DNA of 64,000 nt from CBDCTM01 sp965222005. GTDB lineage: Bacteria; Bacteroidota; Bacteroidia; Chitinophagales; Saprospiraceae. Each line of letters opens with the position of its first letter. The stretch's first letter is position 1. Under the pieces are notes generated by a model, which saw only the letters and a program-made list of their open reading frames with translations, made no database searches and was not told where the DNA came from. This document shows positions 15,984 to 25,432 of this stretch, piece after piece. Location: contig OZ244935.1 in assembly GCA_965222005.1 (NCBI GenBank), forward strand, positions 4,340,001 to 4,404,000, read 5' to 3'. The translations under genes and the position numbers were made by a program.

Positions 15984-17759
15984 ATGAAAGCGTCAAAAAT
16001 CATTCTCCCCTTATTGGGCCTTTTCATGAGTGCTCTTACTTACGGGAAAACCATTTTCATCGAATATGACAAACATTGCATGGACCGCTACGAATACCGC
16101 TATAATGGTGCGGGCCTCAGTCATATTGCCTACCACATTCTGCTCAACGATCGCGAAAAGATCATTTTGGAAGTGGGTATTGAAAACAAGATCGTTCGGC
16201 CCGACCGGCCGACTAATCTGCGCAATTGCAAAGACGTAGCCTTGAATGAAAAAATGGTGCGCCAGATAAACGATGGCGATTTGCAGGTATTTATCGTCAG
16301 AAAGCACGGAAACGGCTTCAACGTCTCCCCTGTGGGTATTGCTACCTACAACCAATTGTCAGCTACCTTTATGGGGTTCACTTCGGTTGACTACAAATAT
16401 GTGTTTAAATTCAACCACTTGTCCGCCGATAAAAACCTCGCCCTCGATGGCTCTGAATCGAGCGTCAATTACAAAGCCATGCTCAGCCAGGGCTGCCCAC
16501 GCAAATACCAGTTTATGCGCCAAAAACAGCGCGCCGGCCGCAGCTATGCCGAGATGCTGGTAATCCCTGAAATTGGTGTGCTGGAAGAAAGAACCGGCTT
16601 CAACGAAACGGATGCCCAAAATAATCGACTCGTCTTGATCGCGGTCAACAATACTCCTATTCAGCAATATATCAACGATTTTTGCTCTGACCAAGGCATC
16701 AATGCCGCTTACGACGGTAGCTTTTTTAGTAAAGGGCGCCGCTATCTGGCTTCCACCAATACAACTACCTCCGGCAATATCTACGACCTTGAAACCGGTA
16801 CCTATAAACCAGGCTCGGGCTCTGATGCTACCAATACCACTACCACTACAACTACCTCCACTAATCCGGGATACGTCACAGAGGACGGTACCGTGTGGGT
16901 CTGCCCGATTTACAAAGACATCGACCGCAATCTGTATATCAACCGCAATACCGGCCAGCCAGCAGAGGGTGAATGTGGGGGCAATACGTACCGAAATGGT
17001 AAGATGCTCGGCAAAACCGATGTAATCTATACTACTGCTGAGCCGACCACAACTGCCCCTGCCACCAGCACAGCTCCGGCTACCACCACCACTACGGTAG
17101 CAGGTGTATATGGCAAAGCGCGTTGTCAGGATTATTCCAGAGATGGCTACCACATCGTGCAGCCCAATGAAACACTCTACGGTATCGCCCGCTTGTACAG
17201 TGTACGGGTTGAGAATATCAAAAAGTGGAATGCTTTGCGTTCAAACCTCATCACTCCCTGTATGAAGCTCTATGTACATCCTCTGGGCAGTGTGCGCACT
17301 CCAAGCAAAAGTTTTGATAGCAGAGATGAGGTACTTACCAGCAAAGGGGAAGTACATGTAGTGCAGCCCAACGAAACCATATACCAACTGGCCAAGCGAT
17401 ATGGTTACACCACCGATCGATTCCGCGAGATGAACCGTTTGGGGCCGAATGAGCGGATTTACATCGGCCAGAAACTGAAAACCTCTGACTGCAACTGCCC
17501 GGCTCCTGCCACTGCAACTACCGACATTCCTCAACCGGCAGAACACCTGCCAGCTGTAGCTATGCATGACAAAGGAGATGCGGTCCCTGCTTCCTACGAT
17601 TATGTAGGGGCCAAGCGGGAAGTACATATCGTGAAAGACAATGAAACAATTTTCAGCATTGCCCAGAGGTACAATATTTCCGTGCAAAGATTGCGGGCCC
17701 TCAATCAGCTGGAAGAAAACGAGATCATCATTCCGTATCAGCGGCTTTATGTAAATTGA
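15984..17759 (+). CDS. Secreted protein with three LysM domains
   Basis: A 591-residue exported protein with a signal peptide (LLGLFMSALTYG). The N-terminal 280 residues lack a recognisable domain. Two Thr-rich linkers (around 285-300 and 350-375) look flexible. Three LysM domains follow: about 389-432 (HIVQPNETLYGIARLYSV), 457-500 (HVVQPNETIYQLAKRYG) and 545-590 (HIVKDNETIFSIAQRYNI). LysM binds N-acetylglucosamine-containing glycans such as peptidoglycan. No hydrolase domain is visible, so a structural or scaffold role in the periplasm is likely. A rho-independent terminator follows closely. Confidence 0.85.
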   Translation: MKASKIILPLLGLFMSALTYGKTIFIEYDKHCMDRYEYRYNGAGLSHIAYHILLNDREKIILEVGIENKIVRPDRPTNLRNCKDVALNEKMVRQINDGDLQVFIVRKHGNGFNVSPVGIATYNQLSATFMGFTSVDYKYVFKFNHLSADKNLALDGSESSVNYKAMLSQGCPRKYQFMRQKQRAGRSYAEMLVIPEIGVLEERTGFNETDAQNNRLVLIAVNNTPIQQYINDFCSDQGINAAYDGSFFSKGRRYLASTNTTTSGNIYDLETGTYKPGSGSDATNTTTTTTTSTNPGYVTEDGTVWVCPIYKDIDRNLYINRNTGQPAEGECGGNTYRNGKMLGKTDVIYTTAEPTTTAPATSTAPATTTTTVAGVYGKARCQDYSRDGYHIVQPNETLYGIARLYSVRVENIKKWNALRSNLITPCMKLYVHPLGSVRTPSKSFDSRDEVLTSKGEVHVVQPNETIYQLAKRYGYTTDRFREMNRLGPNERIYIGQKLKTSDCNCPAPATATTDIPQPAEHLPAVAMHDKGDAVPASYDYVGAKREVHIVKDNETIFSIAQRYNISVQRLRALNQLEENEIIIPYQRLYVN

Positions 17760-17782
17760 TCGGTTTGCGAATATAAAAAAGA

Positions 17783-17812
17783 GGATCATCCTAAGGCAGG
17801 GTGATCCTTTTT
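17783..17812 (+). terminator. Rho-independent terminator after the LysM gene
   Basis: GGATCATCC (17783-17791) pairs with GGGTGATCC (17799-17807), eight of nine pairs matching, with a 7-base loop and a following T5 tract. Confidence 0.8.
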
Positions 17813-17872
17813 ACATTTGCACCTATTCTTCATTACGATCGTTAAAAAAGTACTAGGGGACATGATATACAC

Positions 17873-17880
17873 TATATTTG
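17873..17880 (+). promoter_or_regulatory. -7 promoter box for the CNNM/CBS gene
   Basis: TATATTTG matches TAnnTTTG exactly, 22 bp upstream of the GTG start at 17903. Confidence 0.55.
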
Positions 17881-17902
17881 TCCTCACAAAATTACGATAT
17901 CT

Positions 17903-18979
17903 GTGTACACTCTACTGATAGTTTTTTTCCTGCTGTCCATTGTATTCTCCTTTCTGTGCTCTGTTTGGGAAGCCGTATTGCTCAGTATTCCACCCTCTTT
18001 TGTAGAGATAAAACACCAGCAAAGCTCATTGCTGGGCCAGCGGCTCAAAAAATTCAAAGACAACATCGACCAGCCACTTTCGGCTATTCTTACGCTCAAT
18101 ACCATTGCCCATACCGTAGGGGCTATCGGTGTAGGTGTGCAAGCAGGAAAAATTTGGGGTGAAAGCTTTATGGCCAGTGTGGTTACCCCCGTGGCGATGA
18201 CCCTGGCTATATTGATACTGTCGGAAATCATCCCGAAAACCATCGGCGCCACCTACTGGAAAAAACTGGTTCCTTTCACCACCACTTCTTTACACTACAT
18301 CATTTTGCTGCTCTACCCGCTTGTTTGGTTTAGCCAGCTCATTACCAAATGGCTCAAGAAGGGCACTACGGAAGCGGTGCTTAGCCGGGCCGATTTTAAC
18401 GCCATGGCTACGCTGGGAGCCAAAAAGGGTATTATCCAAAAGGGAGAATCCAAGATCATCCAAAATTTGCTGCGATTTAATACCATCCGCGCCGCTGACA
18501 TTATGACACCCCGCACCGTGGTGGTCGCGGCTAGTGAAAAACAAAACATTCGTGAATTTTATGAAAAAAATAAAAATCTGCGCTTTTCCCGGATCCCCAT
18601 TTATAGCGAATCCAAAGACCATATTACTGGTTTTGTGCTCAAAGATGAGTTATTGAGCAAGTTGCTGAATGATGAACACCAGCTGACCATGAAGGATATT
18701 AAGCGTCCCATCAGTATTATACAGGAAGATTTAGCTCTGCCAGAGCTATTCAATCAACTGATGGAAAGGCGGGAGCATATCAGTCTCGTGATGGACAAAT
18801 ATGGCGGCATGGCCGGCATAGTGACCATGGAAGATGTCATTGAAACGCTGCTGGGTATGGAAATTATTGATGAGCTGGACAATATAGCGGATATGCAGCT
18901 TTTGGCCCGCCGAAATTGGGAAAAACGGGCCCGCCAGATGGGGCTCATCACCGATCCCCCTGCTCAAAACAGCATATGA
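17903..18979 (+). CDS. CNNM/CorC-like membrane protein with CBS pair (hemolysin family)
   Basis: A 358-residue inner-membrane protein. The first 150 residues form a DUF21/CNNM transmembrane domain (LLIVFFLLSIVFSFLC, then SEIIPKTIGATYWK, a conserved family motif). Residues about 200-320 form a CBS pair (ADIMTPRTVVVAA, FSRIPIYSESKDHITGF, YGGMAGIVTMEDVIETLLG). The family is linked to Mg2+/Co2+ homeostasis; 'hemolysin' is a historic label. The usual C-terminal CorC/HlyC domain is absent: the protein ends about 40 residues after the CBS pair. GTG start supported by a -7 box. Confidence 0.88.
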   Translation: MYTLLIVFFLLSIVFSFLCSVWEAVLLSIPPSFVEIKHQQSSLLGQRLKKFKDNIDQPLSAILTLNTIAHTVGAIGVGVQAGKIWGESFMASVVTPVAMTLAILILSEIIPKTIGATYWKKLVPFTTTSLHYIILLLYPLVWFSQLITKWLKKGTTEAVLSRADFNAMATLGAKKGIIQKGESKIIQNLLRFNTIRAADIMTPRTVVVAASEKQNIREFYEKNKNLRFSRIPIYSESKDHITGFVLKDELLSKLLNDEHQLTMKDIKRPISIIQEDLALPELFNQLMERREHISLVMDKYGGMAGIVTMEDVIETLLGMEIIDELDNIADMQLLARRNWEKRARQMGLITDPPAQNSI

Positions 18980-19065
18980 GCCTGCGTCCGGAAATGGACA
19001 ATGGGTTTGTAAATACCTTCTTCTACTAACCCAACAACTTTTTAAACTACTTAAATCACCAAATT

Positions 19066-19626
19066 ATGATCAAAATGACAAAATTTTTGTTTGTTTTTTC
19101 TCTGCTTTTTCTGCTGGGCTCTTGTGGCAATGATGACGAAGCAGATCCCACCACCAATTCGTTGTTAGGCGCATGGACCGCGGTTGCCTTTACCGCAGAT
19201 GTCGAATCCACTTCTACATTTAACGGATCTACTACCACCAGCCACTCCTCTATCGAGGGTTCAAACCTCAACTACGATCTGACTTTTACAAACACGGATT
19301 TTGCCACTAACGGTAGTTATGATGTAGCCGCCGTTACCTCGGTAGATGGAAGTGTAGTTTCTTCAACAAATGAATCTTATACCAATGTGTCTGGTACCGG
19401 CCCTTATTCTACTAGTGGCAATGTAATCACCATTTCTGAGTCGTTTTTCACGGTATCCGTCAATGGAATGCCAGCCGCAGGTTCGGGACAAGAACAACAC
19501 GCCAATTATGAAATCAATTCGGATGGCGAACTTGTCTTTTCACAAAATGAGGAAATGACAACCACCGATTCCGGAGTAATGGTAACTACCACCAGCATTT
19601 CCAATTCCACCTGGAAACGGAAATAG
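19066..19626 (+). CDS. Lipocalin-like secreted lipoprotein
   Basis: A 186-residue lipoprotein with lipobox LLGSC and an acidic GNDDEAD right after the cysteine, a sequence that resembles the Bacteroidota lipoprotein export signal. The rest is Ser/Thr-rich beta strands starting LLGAWTAVAF and closing with STWKRK, typical of the lipocalin-like family found widely in Bacteroidota. Function unknown; surface exposure is inferred from the signal. Followed by a hairpin terminator. Confidence 0.8.
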   Translation: MIKMTKFLFVFSLLFLLGSCGNDDEADPTTNSLLGAWTAVAFTADVESTSTFNGSTTTSHSSIEGSNLNYDLTFTNTDFATNGSYDVAAVTSVDGSVVSSTNESYTNVSGTGPYSTSGNVITISESFFTVSVNGMPAAGSGQEQHANYEINSDGELVFSQNEEMTTTDSGVMVTTTSISNSTWKRK

Positions 19627-19637
19627 TGCCTGTGCAC

Positions 19638-19680
19638 TGAAGCGAATCGGGCTATCAAACTTGATTCGCTTCATCTTTCT
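19638..19680 (+). terminator. Hairpin terminator after the lipocalin-like gene
   Basis: TGAAGCGAATC (19638-19648) pairs perfectly with GATTCGCTTCA (19663-19673), 14-base loop, followed by a short T-rich tail. Confidence 0.65.
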
Positions 19681-19707
19681 ACTAATAACTTATAAAGCTA
19701 CTATTGC

Positions 19708-21162
19708 ATGAAATCCCCTGCCTTCTACATTATCATTTTGTTGTTTAGTTGGTTGTGTCTTGCCAACAGCTCCGGCCTGCCGCTAAAAGGTGTAATCGAT
19801 CTGAACAATCTGGAGAATTATGCCAATCAGCCCATCCCCGATTACATTGCCAAAGACAATACGCCGGCCCACAATCCTGTCAGCAATGCCGGGGCTACAC
19901 TGGGGCGGGTACTCTTTTACGACAAACAACTCTCTGTAGATAATTCCACAGCCTGTGCGAGCTGCCACATCCAACAATTTGCCTTTAGCGACACTGCCCA
20001 GCTCAGCTTAGGGCGCACCGGCGGGCGTACCGGCCGGCATTCGATGCGCTTGATCAATGCCCGTTTTGCAGATGAAGAACGCTTCTTTTGGGACGAGCGG
20101 GCATCGTCAGTAGAAGACCAAGCCTCCAAGCCCATTCAGGATCATGTAGAGATGGGCTTCAGCGGTGCCAATGGTGACCCCGGCCTGGACTCTCTTTTCA
20201 ATAAAATGGAAGGGCTGGCGTACTATCAAAAGCTATTTACCTTTGTTTATGGCGATACGGAAGTGAGCGAAGAGCGAATCCAACTGGCCATTGCCCAATT
20301 TGTGCGAAGCATTCAGTCTTTTGATTCTAAATTTGATGAAGGCCGCAGCCAAGTGGCTAATGACGGCACGCCTTTCCCCAATTTCACTACGCAGGAAAAT
20401 CAGGGAAAAAGGTTGTTTTTGCAGCCACCCCAGTTTGATTTGAGCGGCAGCAGAACCGGTGGCGGCCTGGGGTGCAATGGCTGCCATCGGGCACCGGAAT
20501 TCGACATTGATCCAAACAGCCGAAACAACAACGTCATCGCTGTAGCAGCTGATCCTGGCTCTACAGACCTTACCAACACCCGCTCTCCCAGCCTCCGGGA
20601 TCTATTCAACCCCGCCGGAATTCTCAATGGGCCGCTCATGCACAATGGCACGTTTACTGATTTTTCAGAAGTTCTCGACCATTACAATCACATCGAACTA
20701 GTGGCCAACAACAACCTCGATCACCGGCTCATAGCCAATGGCCAGGGACAAATGCTCAATATCACACAAGAGGAACGTAATGCCATTACCGCGTTCATGC
20801 AAACACTGAGCGGACAGCAGGTGTATGCAAACCCAATATGGTCGAATCCGTTTGATGAGAATAATAGCATCACAATAATTGGTGCCACCGCCGTGAAGGA
20901 GCAAAAGGCAGAGCGGATAACCTCTGTGTCTCCAAATCCCACTCATGCCCTCCTATCAGTAAGCTGCAGATGTAATGGCACTCATTCCTTTCAAATCTTT
21001 GATCTGTCGGGAAAAATTTGCCGGGCCGGGTCACTCGAATTCATCAACGGAAGGGCACAACTTAGTACCCTGCCTTTGGCTAACGGAACCTATTTGTTGA
21101 CCATTCAAGATAAAAACGGGCAATTTATTGGCTCTCATTATCTCATACGACACAATCCATAA
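19708..21162 (+). CDS. Di-haem cytochrome c peroxidase (MauG/CCP family) with T9SS tail
   Basis: A 484-residue exported protein with two c-type haem sites, CASCH at residues 83-87 and CNGCH near 257. Supporting motifs are GRVLFYDKQLS, RHSMRLINARF and FWDERASSVEDQ. The family reduces H2O2 or modifies proteins in the periplasm. Residues from about 405 form a T9SS sorting domain (SVSPNPTHALLSV... ending SHYLIRHNP), so the enzyme is apparently displayed or released across the outer membrane. Haem attachment would have to happen in the periplasm first. Downstream of the lipocalin-like gene on the same strand with a terminator between. Confidence 0.9.
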   Translation: MKSPAFYIIILLFSWLCLANSSGLPLKGVIDLNNLENYANQPIPDYIAKDNTPAHNPVSNAGATLGRVLFYDKQLSVDNSTACASCHIQQFAFSDTAQLSLGRTGGRTGRHSMRLINARFADEERFFWDERASSVEDQASKPIQDHVEMGFSGANGDPGLDSLFNKMEGLAYYQKLFTFVYGDTEVSEERIQLAIAQFVRSIQSFDSKFDEGRSQVANDGTPFPNFTTQENQGKRLFLQPPQFDLSGSRTGGGLGCNGCHRAPEFDIDPNSRNNNVIAVAADPGSTDLTNTRSPSLRDLFNPAGILNGPLMHNGTFTDFSEVLDHYNHIELVANNNLDHRLIANGQGQMLNITQEERNAITAFMQTLSGQQVYANPIWSNPFDENNSITIIGATAVKEQKAERITSVSPNPTHALLSVSCRCNGTHSFQIFDLSGKICRAGSLEFINGRAQLSTLPLANGTYLLTIQDKNGQFIGSHYLIRHNP

Positions 21163-21195
21163 GACCTCATTACCGGCCAATTAACCAGCTTCATT

Positions 21196-22866
21196 ATGAA
21201 CCAGCTCTCCTCCCTGCAACGCCACCAAACTATTCAATTGCTTGAGCAAAAAGCATTTGACCTGGCCATCATCGGAGGAGGTATTACCGGAGCAGGCATA
21301 GCCCTTGATGCAGCCAGCCGCGGCCTCAAAGTAGTGCTGGTAGAAAAAAATGACTTTGCTTCCGGTACCAGCAGCCGTTCCACCAAGCTCATCCACGGCG
21401 GGCTCAGATACCTCAAGCAATTGGAGATCGGGCTGGTACGGAAGATAGGCAGCGAGCGGGCCATTGTCCACCAACTGGCACCTCACCTGGTACAGGCCGA
21501 AAAGATGCTCCTCCCCCTGGTGGAAGGCGGGACCTATGGCAAATTGGCAACTTCTTTTGGCTTGAAATTGTACGACTTTTTAGCAGGTGTAGAGGGTGAC
21601 GACCGCCGCAAAATGTTGAGCAAGGAAGAAATCCTCGCATTGGAGCCTTTGCTCCGATCAGACATTGTGGAGGGAGGAGGGTTGTATGCCGAATATCGTG
21701 CAGATGACTCCCGCCTCACCCTTGAGATCATAAAAACTGCGTCCAAATATGGTGCTTTGAGCCTCAATTACGTCCAGGCAACTGACTTTTTGTATGGAGA
21801 AGAAGGGCTCATCAATGGCTTGCAATGTGTTGATGCCAACAGCGACCATACCTTTAAGCTCAAAGCTAAGTACGTGGTAAGTGCTGCAGGCCCCTGGGTG
21901 GATCAGCTCCGCCAAAAGAACCACTCCCTTAACCGAAAGCATCTCTTCCTAACCAAAGGGGTTCATCTGGTAGTCGCGCATCATCGCCTCCCGCTTCGGC
22001 AAGCCGTTTATTTTGATGTGGATGACGGCCGCATGATATTTGCCATCCCTCGCTATCGTGTCACTTACATAGGCACTACCGACACTCCTTATAAGGGAGA
22101 TATCAACCACGTATTGACTCAGCAGTCGGATGTTGATTACCTGCTCAATGCCACCAATAGCATGTTCCCCACTGTGCAGCTTACTACTGCCGATGTAGAG
22201 TCGAGCTGGGCGGGACTGCGCCCACTGATCTATGAGGAGGGCAAATCGGCTTCTGAGCTTTCTCGCAAAGATGAAATTTTTCAATCGGACAGTGGGCTCA
22301 TTTCTATTGCCGGTGGTAAGCTAACGGGCTACCGGAAAATGGCTAAGAGGGTGACAGATTTAGTGGTGGAAAAAATAGAGCATCTGGAAGGTCGCACTTT
22401 CAAGGATTGCCAAAGCGGGCAAATAGCTCTTACGGGCGGCCCCTTTGAAAGTGCTGAATCAGTAGAGTTTTACATCAAGCAACTTGCAGAAATCGCTGAA
22501 AACCAGAAACTTAGCAGCGACCACCTTCATTACCTAGTGGCTAATTATGGCAGACAGGCAGAGTCTATTTTACAATTGATGGCAGCCTTGGCCGATGAGC
22601 CAGAGGTGGCTTTGGCACGTGCCGAGTTGCAGTTTTGTATCGAGCATGAGCTATGTCTCCGCCCGCTCGATTTTTTTAGCCGCCGCAGCGGCCGCTTGTA
22701 TTTCAATCTGCCTTCCATACAGCCAGTCATGGAGCCGCTGCTGATGGATTTTGCCGCTTGCTTTGGCTGGTCGGAAACCGAAAAAGTAAAAGAGCGAGCC
22801 AGGTTGGAGCGAGCCATTTATGAAGCTACCCATTTCGATTCTTCTCCCTCCAATGCATCCCAATGA
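21196..22866 (+). CDS. glpD: FAD-dependent glycerol-3-phosphate dehydrogenase
   Basis: A 556-residue flavoenzyme oxidising glycerol 3-phosphate to dihydroxyacetone phosphate, feeding electrons to quinone. The N-terminal Rossmann motif DLAIIGGGITGAGIALDAAS, GTSSRSTKLIHGGLRYL and WAGLRPL with SIAGGKLTGYRKMA are characteristic. Length is normal for aerobic GlpD. It overlaps the GH31 gene by 4 bp (ATGA), so the two enzymes are probably translated in a coupled way. Confidence 0.94.
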   Translation: MNQLSSLQRHQTIQLLEQKAFDLAIIGGGITGAGIALDAASRGLKVVLVEKNDFASGTSSRSTKLIHGGLRYLKQLEIGLVRKIGSERAIVHQLAPHLVQAEKMLLPLVEGGTYGKLATSFGLKLYDFLAGVEGDDRRKMLSKEEILALEPLLRSDIVEGGGLYAEYRADDSRLTLEIIKTASKYGALSLNYVQATDFLYGEEGLINGLQCVDANSDHTFKLKAKYVVSAAGPWVDQLRQKNHSLNRKHLFLTKGVHLVVAHHRLPLRQAVYFDVDDGRMIFAIPRYRVTYIGTTDTPYKGDINHVLTQQSDVDYLLNATNSMFPTVQLTTADVESSWAGLRPLIYEEGKSASELSRKDEIFQSDSGLISIAGGKLTGYRKMAKRVTDLVVEKIEHLEGRTFKDCQSGQIALTGGPFESAESVEFYIKQLAEIAENQKLSSDHLHYLVANYGRQAESILQLMAALADEPEVALARAELQFCIEHELCLRPLDFFSRRSGRLYFNLPSIQPVMEPLLMDFAACFGWSETEKVKERARLERAIYEATHFDSSPSNASQ

Positions 22867-25430
22867 CTACTAAAAAGACAAAAAACTCCTTGCCGGACAC
22901 CTCTGCACCGATTGCTAAAAAAACTAAAGAAAAGCTCACAATCGAGGAAGTGCATATCGATGAGACAGAAGGAATGGATCGCTATCCGGATGTGTTTAGC
23001 GAGCACCGGCCAGGTACTATACGCAAGCATAACTCTGACGAACGGACTGCCCGATTTGCATGCGATCAAAATATTACATTGCAAATTGAAATCCTCACTC
23101 CCACTATTTTTCATATCCGATACTCTGTCAAGGCATTGGAAGAACCTCACTTTTCTTACGCCATTGATCCCGATTTTGAAGCTGAATATCCATCTTTTGA
23201 GCTGAAAAAGAAAGCGGACGCATTTGTAGTACAAACGGACAAATTGCGTTGCCGAATTAGCAAACAAGGCATGCAGCTTCGTTTTTCAGACAAACAGGGC
23301 CAACTCATTTCGCAAGAGGAAGAGGGCTTTTATGCTAAATCTACCCTGCTCAGAGGCATAAACAGGGTCAGGGTGAGGCGGAAGGCATTGGAGGGAGAAG
23401 CCTTTTTCGGGCTTGGCGACAAGGCTGGCTCGCTCAATCTGCGTGGCCAAAAGCATAGCAATTTTACTACCGACTCCTTTGGCTTTGGGCCTAAAACAAA
23501 AGAGCTTTATCGAGCTATTCCTTTCTTTTATGGCCTGTATGAGGGAAGGGCCTATGGAATATTTTTGGACAATACCTATCGCAGTCATTTCGATTTTGAC
23601 TCTGCCAGCCAGGGCATCAGCAGCTTTGGTGCTGATGGCGGGTGTATCGATTACTACTTCATCTACGGCCCTGAGTTGACTGCCGTGGCCAGCCAATATG
23701 CCCTGCTCACTGGCCGACCTGAATTGCCTCCCCTCTGGGCCCTGGGCTACCACCAATGCCGGTGGAGCTATTTTCCGGAAAATCGGGTGCTGGAAGTCGC
23801 AGAAGAATTTCGGAAGCGCAAAATCCCCTGCGATGCCATTTATCTCGATATTGATTATATGGATGGCTATCGCTGCTTTAGCTGGAACAAGGAGTACTTT
23901 CCCGATCCTGCCGCCATGATCGAACTTCTGAAAAATAAGGGCTTCCAAACCGTTGTGATGATCGATCCGGGCATCAAAGTGGATGAGAAGTACCTTGTTT
24001 TTAAAGAAGGCATGCGTGAAAATGTCTTTTGCCGCCGCCCCGATGGCGCATTGATGATCGGCCCGGTTTGGCCCTCCCAATGCGTATGGCCGGATTTCAC
24101 TAATCCGAAAGTTCGCGCATGGTGGGGCAAGCTTTACCACTCATTGTATAACCAGCAAAATGTCAGTGGTTTTTGGAACGACATGAATGAGCCGGCAGTA
24201 TTCAAACTGCATAGCCACACCTTTCCCGAGGATGTACGCCACCACCTGGATGGCCACCCCTGCAGCCACCGCAAAGCGCATAATGTGTATGGCCTTTGCA
24301 TGTCGCGCGCTACCTTTGAGGGGCTCAAAGAGCTGAAGCCCAACAAGCGCCCCTTTGTGCTGACCCGTGCCAGTTTTGCTGGTGGCCAACGCTTTGCCAG
24401 CAGTTGGACGGGCGATAATATAGCGAGCTGGAAGCACTTGCGCATTGCCAACCGGCAGTGTCAGCGGATGAGCATCAGCGGCTTTTCCTTCATTGGCTCG
24501 GATATCGGCGGTTTTGCCGAACGGCCGGACGGCGAGTTGTTTGTGCGCTGGTTGCAGCTAGGAGTTTTCCATCCTTTTTTCCGGGTTCATTCTATGGGCA
24601 ATCACATGGACGGGGCAGCAGAAGTGGATAAGGAGGCCGTCAAAAAAAGTGAAGCAGAGCGCAGGCTCGATCAGGAGCCCTGGTCGTTTGGTGATGAATT
24701 CACCATCCATGCCAAAGCCGCTATTGAGCTACGCTATCAGCTATTGCCATACATTTATACCAGCTTTTGGAAGTATGTGACCACCGGCCGGCCGATGATC
24801 CAGTCGCTGGCCTTTTACGATCAGCAGGATTCCAAGTGCGTGGCCCGGCAAAGGGAGTTTCTCTTTGGTGAACACATTCTGGTGAGCCCTGTACAGCAAG
24901 CCGGGCAGCGTAAGCAATACACTTATTTGCCCAAAGGCAAATGGTATAATTACTGGACCGGGAAGGCTTTTACCGGCAGGCAAAAGGTACAAACCGCCGC
25001 CTCTATCGGTCAGATTCCGTTTTTCATCAAAGCCGGTGCTGTGATTCCAAAATATCCTGTCATTCAACACACAGGGGCTATGTTCAGCAGTGAACTAAAT
25101 TTACACATATTTTGCCATAACAAACTAATAATCAGCCAATTATACGAAGACAAAGGAGAAGGATATGGCTATCAGAAAGGAAAGTATTGTTTGCGTACTT
25201 TCAGCAGCCAAACAATCCAAAAGTCCTTTAGTCTGAAGCAAAAAGTAGCTGGAAAATTTAAGCTGCGCTATCCTTCCATCCGACTGCATATAAATGGTCT
25301 GCCCTTTAAGCCTGGCAGCTGTGCGGTAGATGGAAAGGCTACCAAATTTCAACTTATCGAGATTGGAGGTATCCAGTCCTATGCCCTGACTGTGCCCGTT
25401 GATTTTGCAGAGGTGGCAATCAAGGAGTAG
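22863..25430 (+). CDS. GH31 alpha-glucosidase
   Basis: An 855-residue glycoside hydrolase of family 31 (retaining alpha-glucosidase/transglucosidase). The N-terminal beta domain is followed by GYHQCRWSYF, the catalytic nucleophile Asp440 in FWNDMNEPAVF, the TGDNIASW segment with the probable acid/base Asp, and SDIGGFAERPDGELFVRWLQ. The C-terminal beta domains have YWTGKAF. No signal peptide is visible and the first 35 residues are charged, so it is probably cytoplasmic and acts on intracellular alpha-glucans or maltooligosaccharides. Overlaps glpD by 4 bp. Its stop lies 2 bp from the end of the convergent methyltransferase-like gene. Confidence 0.93.
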   Translation: MTTKKTKNSLPDTSAPIAKKTKEKLTIEEVHIDETEGMDRYPDVFSEHRPGTIRKHNSDERTARFACDQNITLQIEILTPTIFHIRYSVKALEEPHFSYAIDPDFEAEYPSFELKKKADAFVVQTDKLRCRISKQGMQLRFSDKQGQLISQEEEGFYAKSTLLRGINRVRVRRKALEGEAFFGLGDKAGSLNLRGQKHSNFTTDSFGFGPKTKELYRAIPFFYGLYEGRAYGIFLDNTYRSHFDFDSASQGISSFGADGGCIDYYFIYGPELTAVASQYALLTGRPELPPLWALGYHQCRWSYFPENRVLEVAEEFRKRKIPCDAIYLDIDYMDGYRCFSWNKEYFPDPAAMIELLKNKGFQTVVMIDPGIKVDEKYLVFKEGMRENVFCRRPDGALMIGPVWPSQCVWPDFTNPKVRAWWGKLYHSLYNQQNVSGFWNDMNEPAVFKLHSHTFPEDVRHHLDGHPCSHRKAHNVYGLCMSRATFEGLKELKPNKRPFVLTRASFAGGQRFASSWTGDNIASWKHLRIANRQCQRMSISGFSFIGSDIGGFAERPDGELFVRWLQLGVFHPFFRVHSMGNHMDGAAEVDKEAVKKSEAERRLDQEPWSFGDEFTIHAKAAIELRYQLLPYIYTSFWKYVTTGRPMIQSLAFYDQQDSKCVARQREFLFGEHILVSPVQQAGQRKQYTYLPKGKWYNYWTGKAFTGRQKVQTAASIGQIPFFIKAGAVIPKYPVIQHTGAMFSSELNLHIFCHNKLIISQLYEDKGEGYGYQKGKYCLRTFSSQTIQKSFSLKQKVAGKFKLRYPSIRLHINGLPFKPGSCAVDGKATKFQLIEIGGIQSYALTVPVDFAEVAIKE

Positions 25431-25432
25431 CC

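Noticed and set aside
23286..24140. A 284-codon minus-strand frame in the GH31 gene
   Set aside because: Antisense to an unambiguous glucosidase; no start context or motif.
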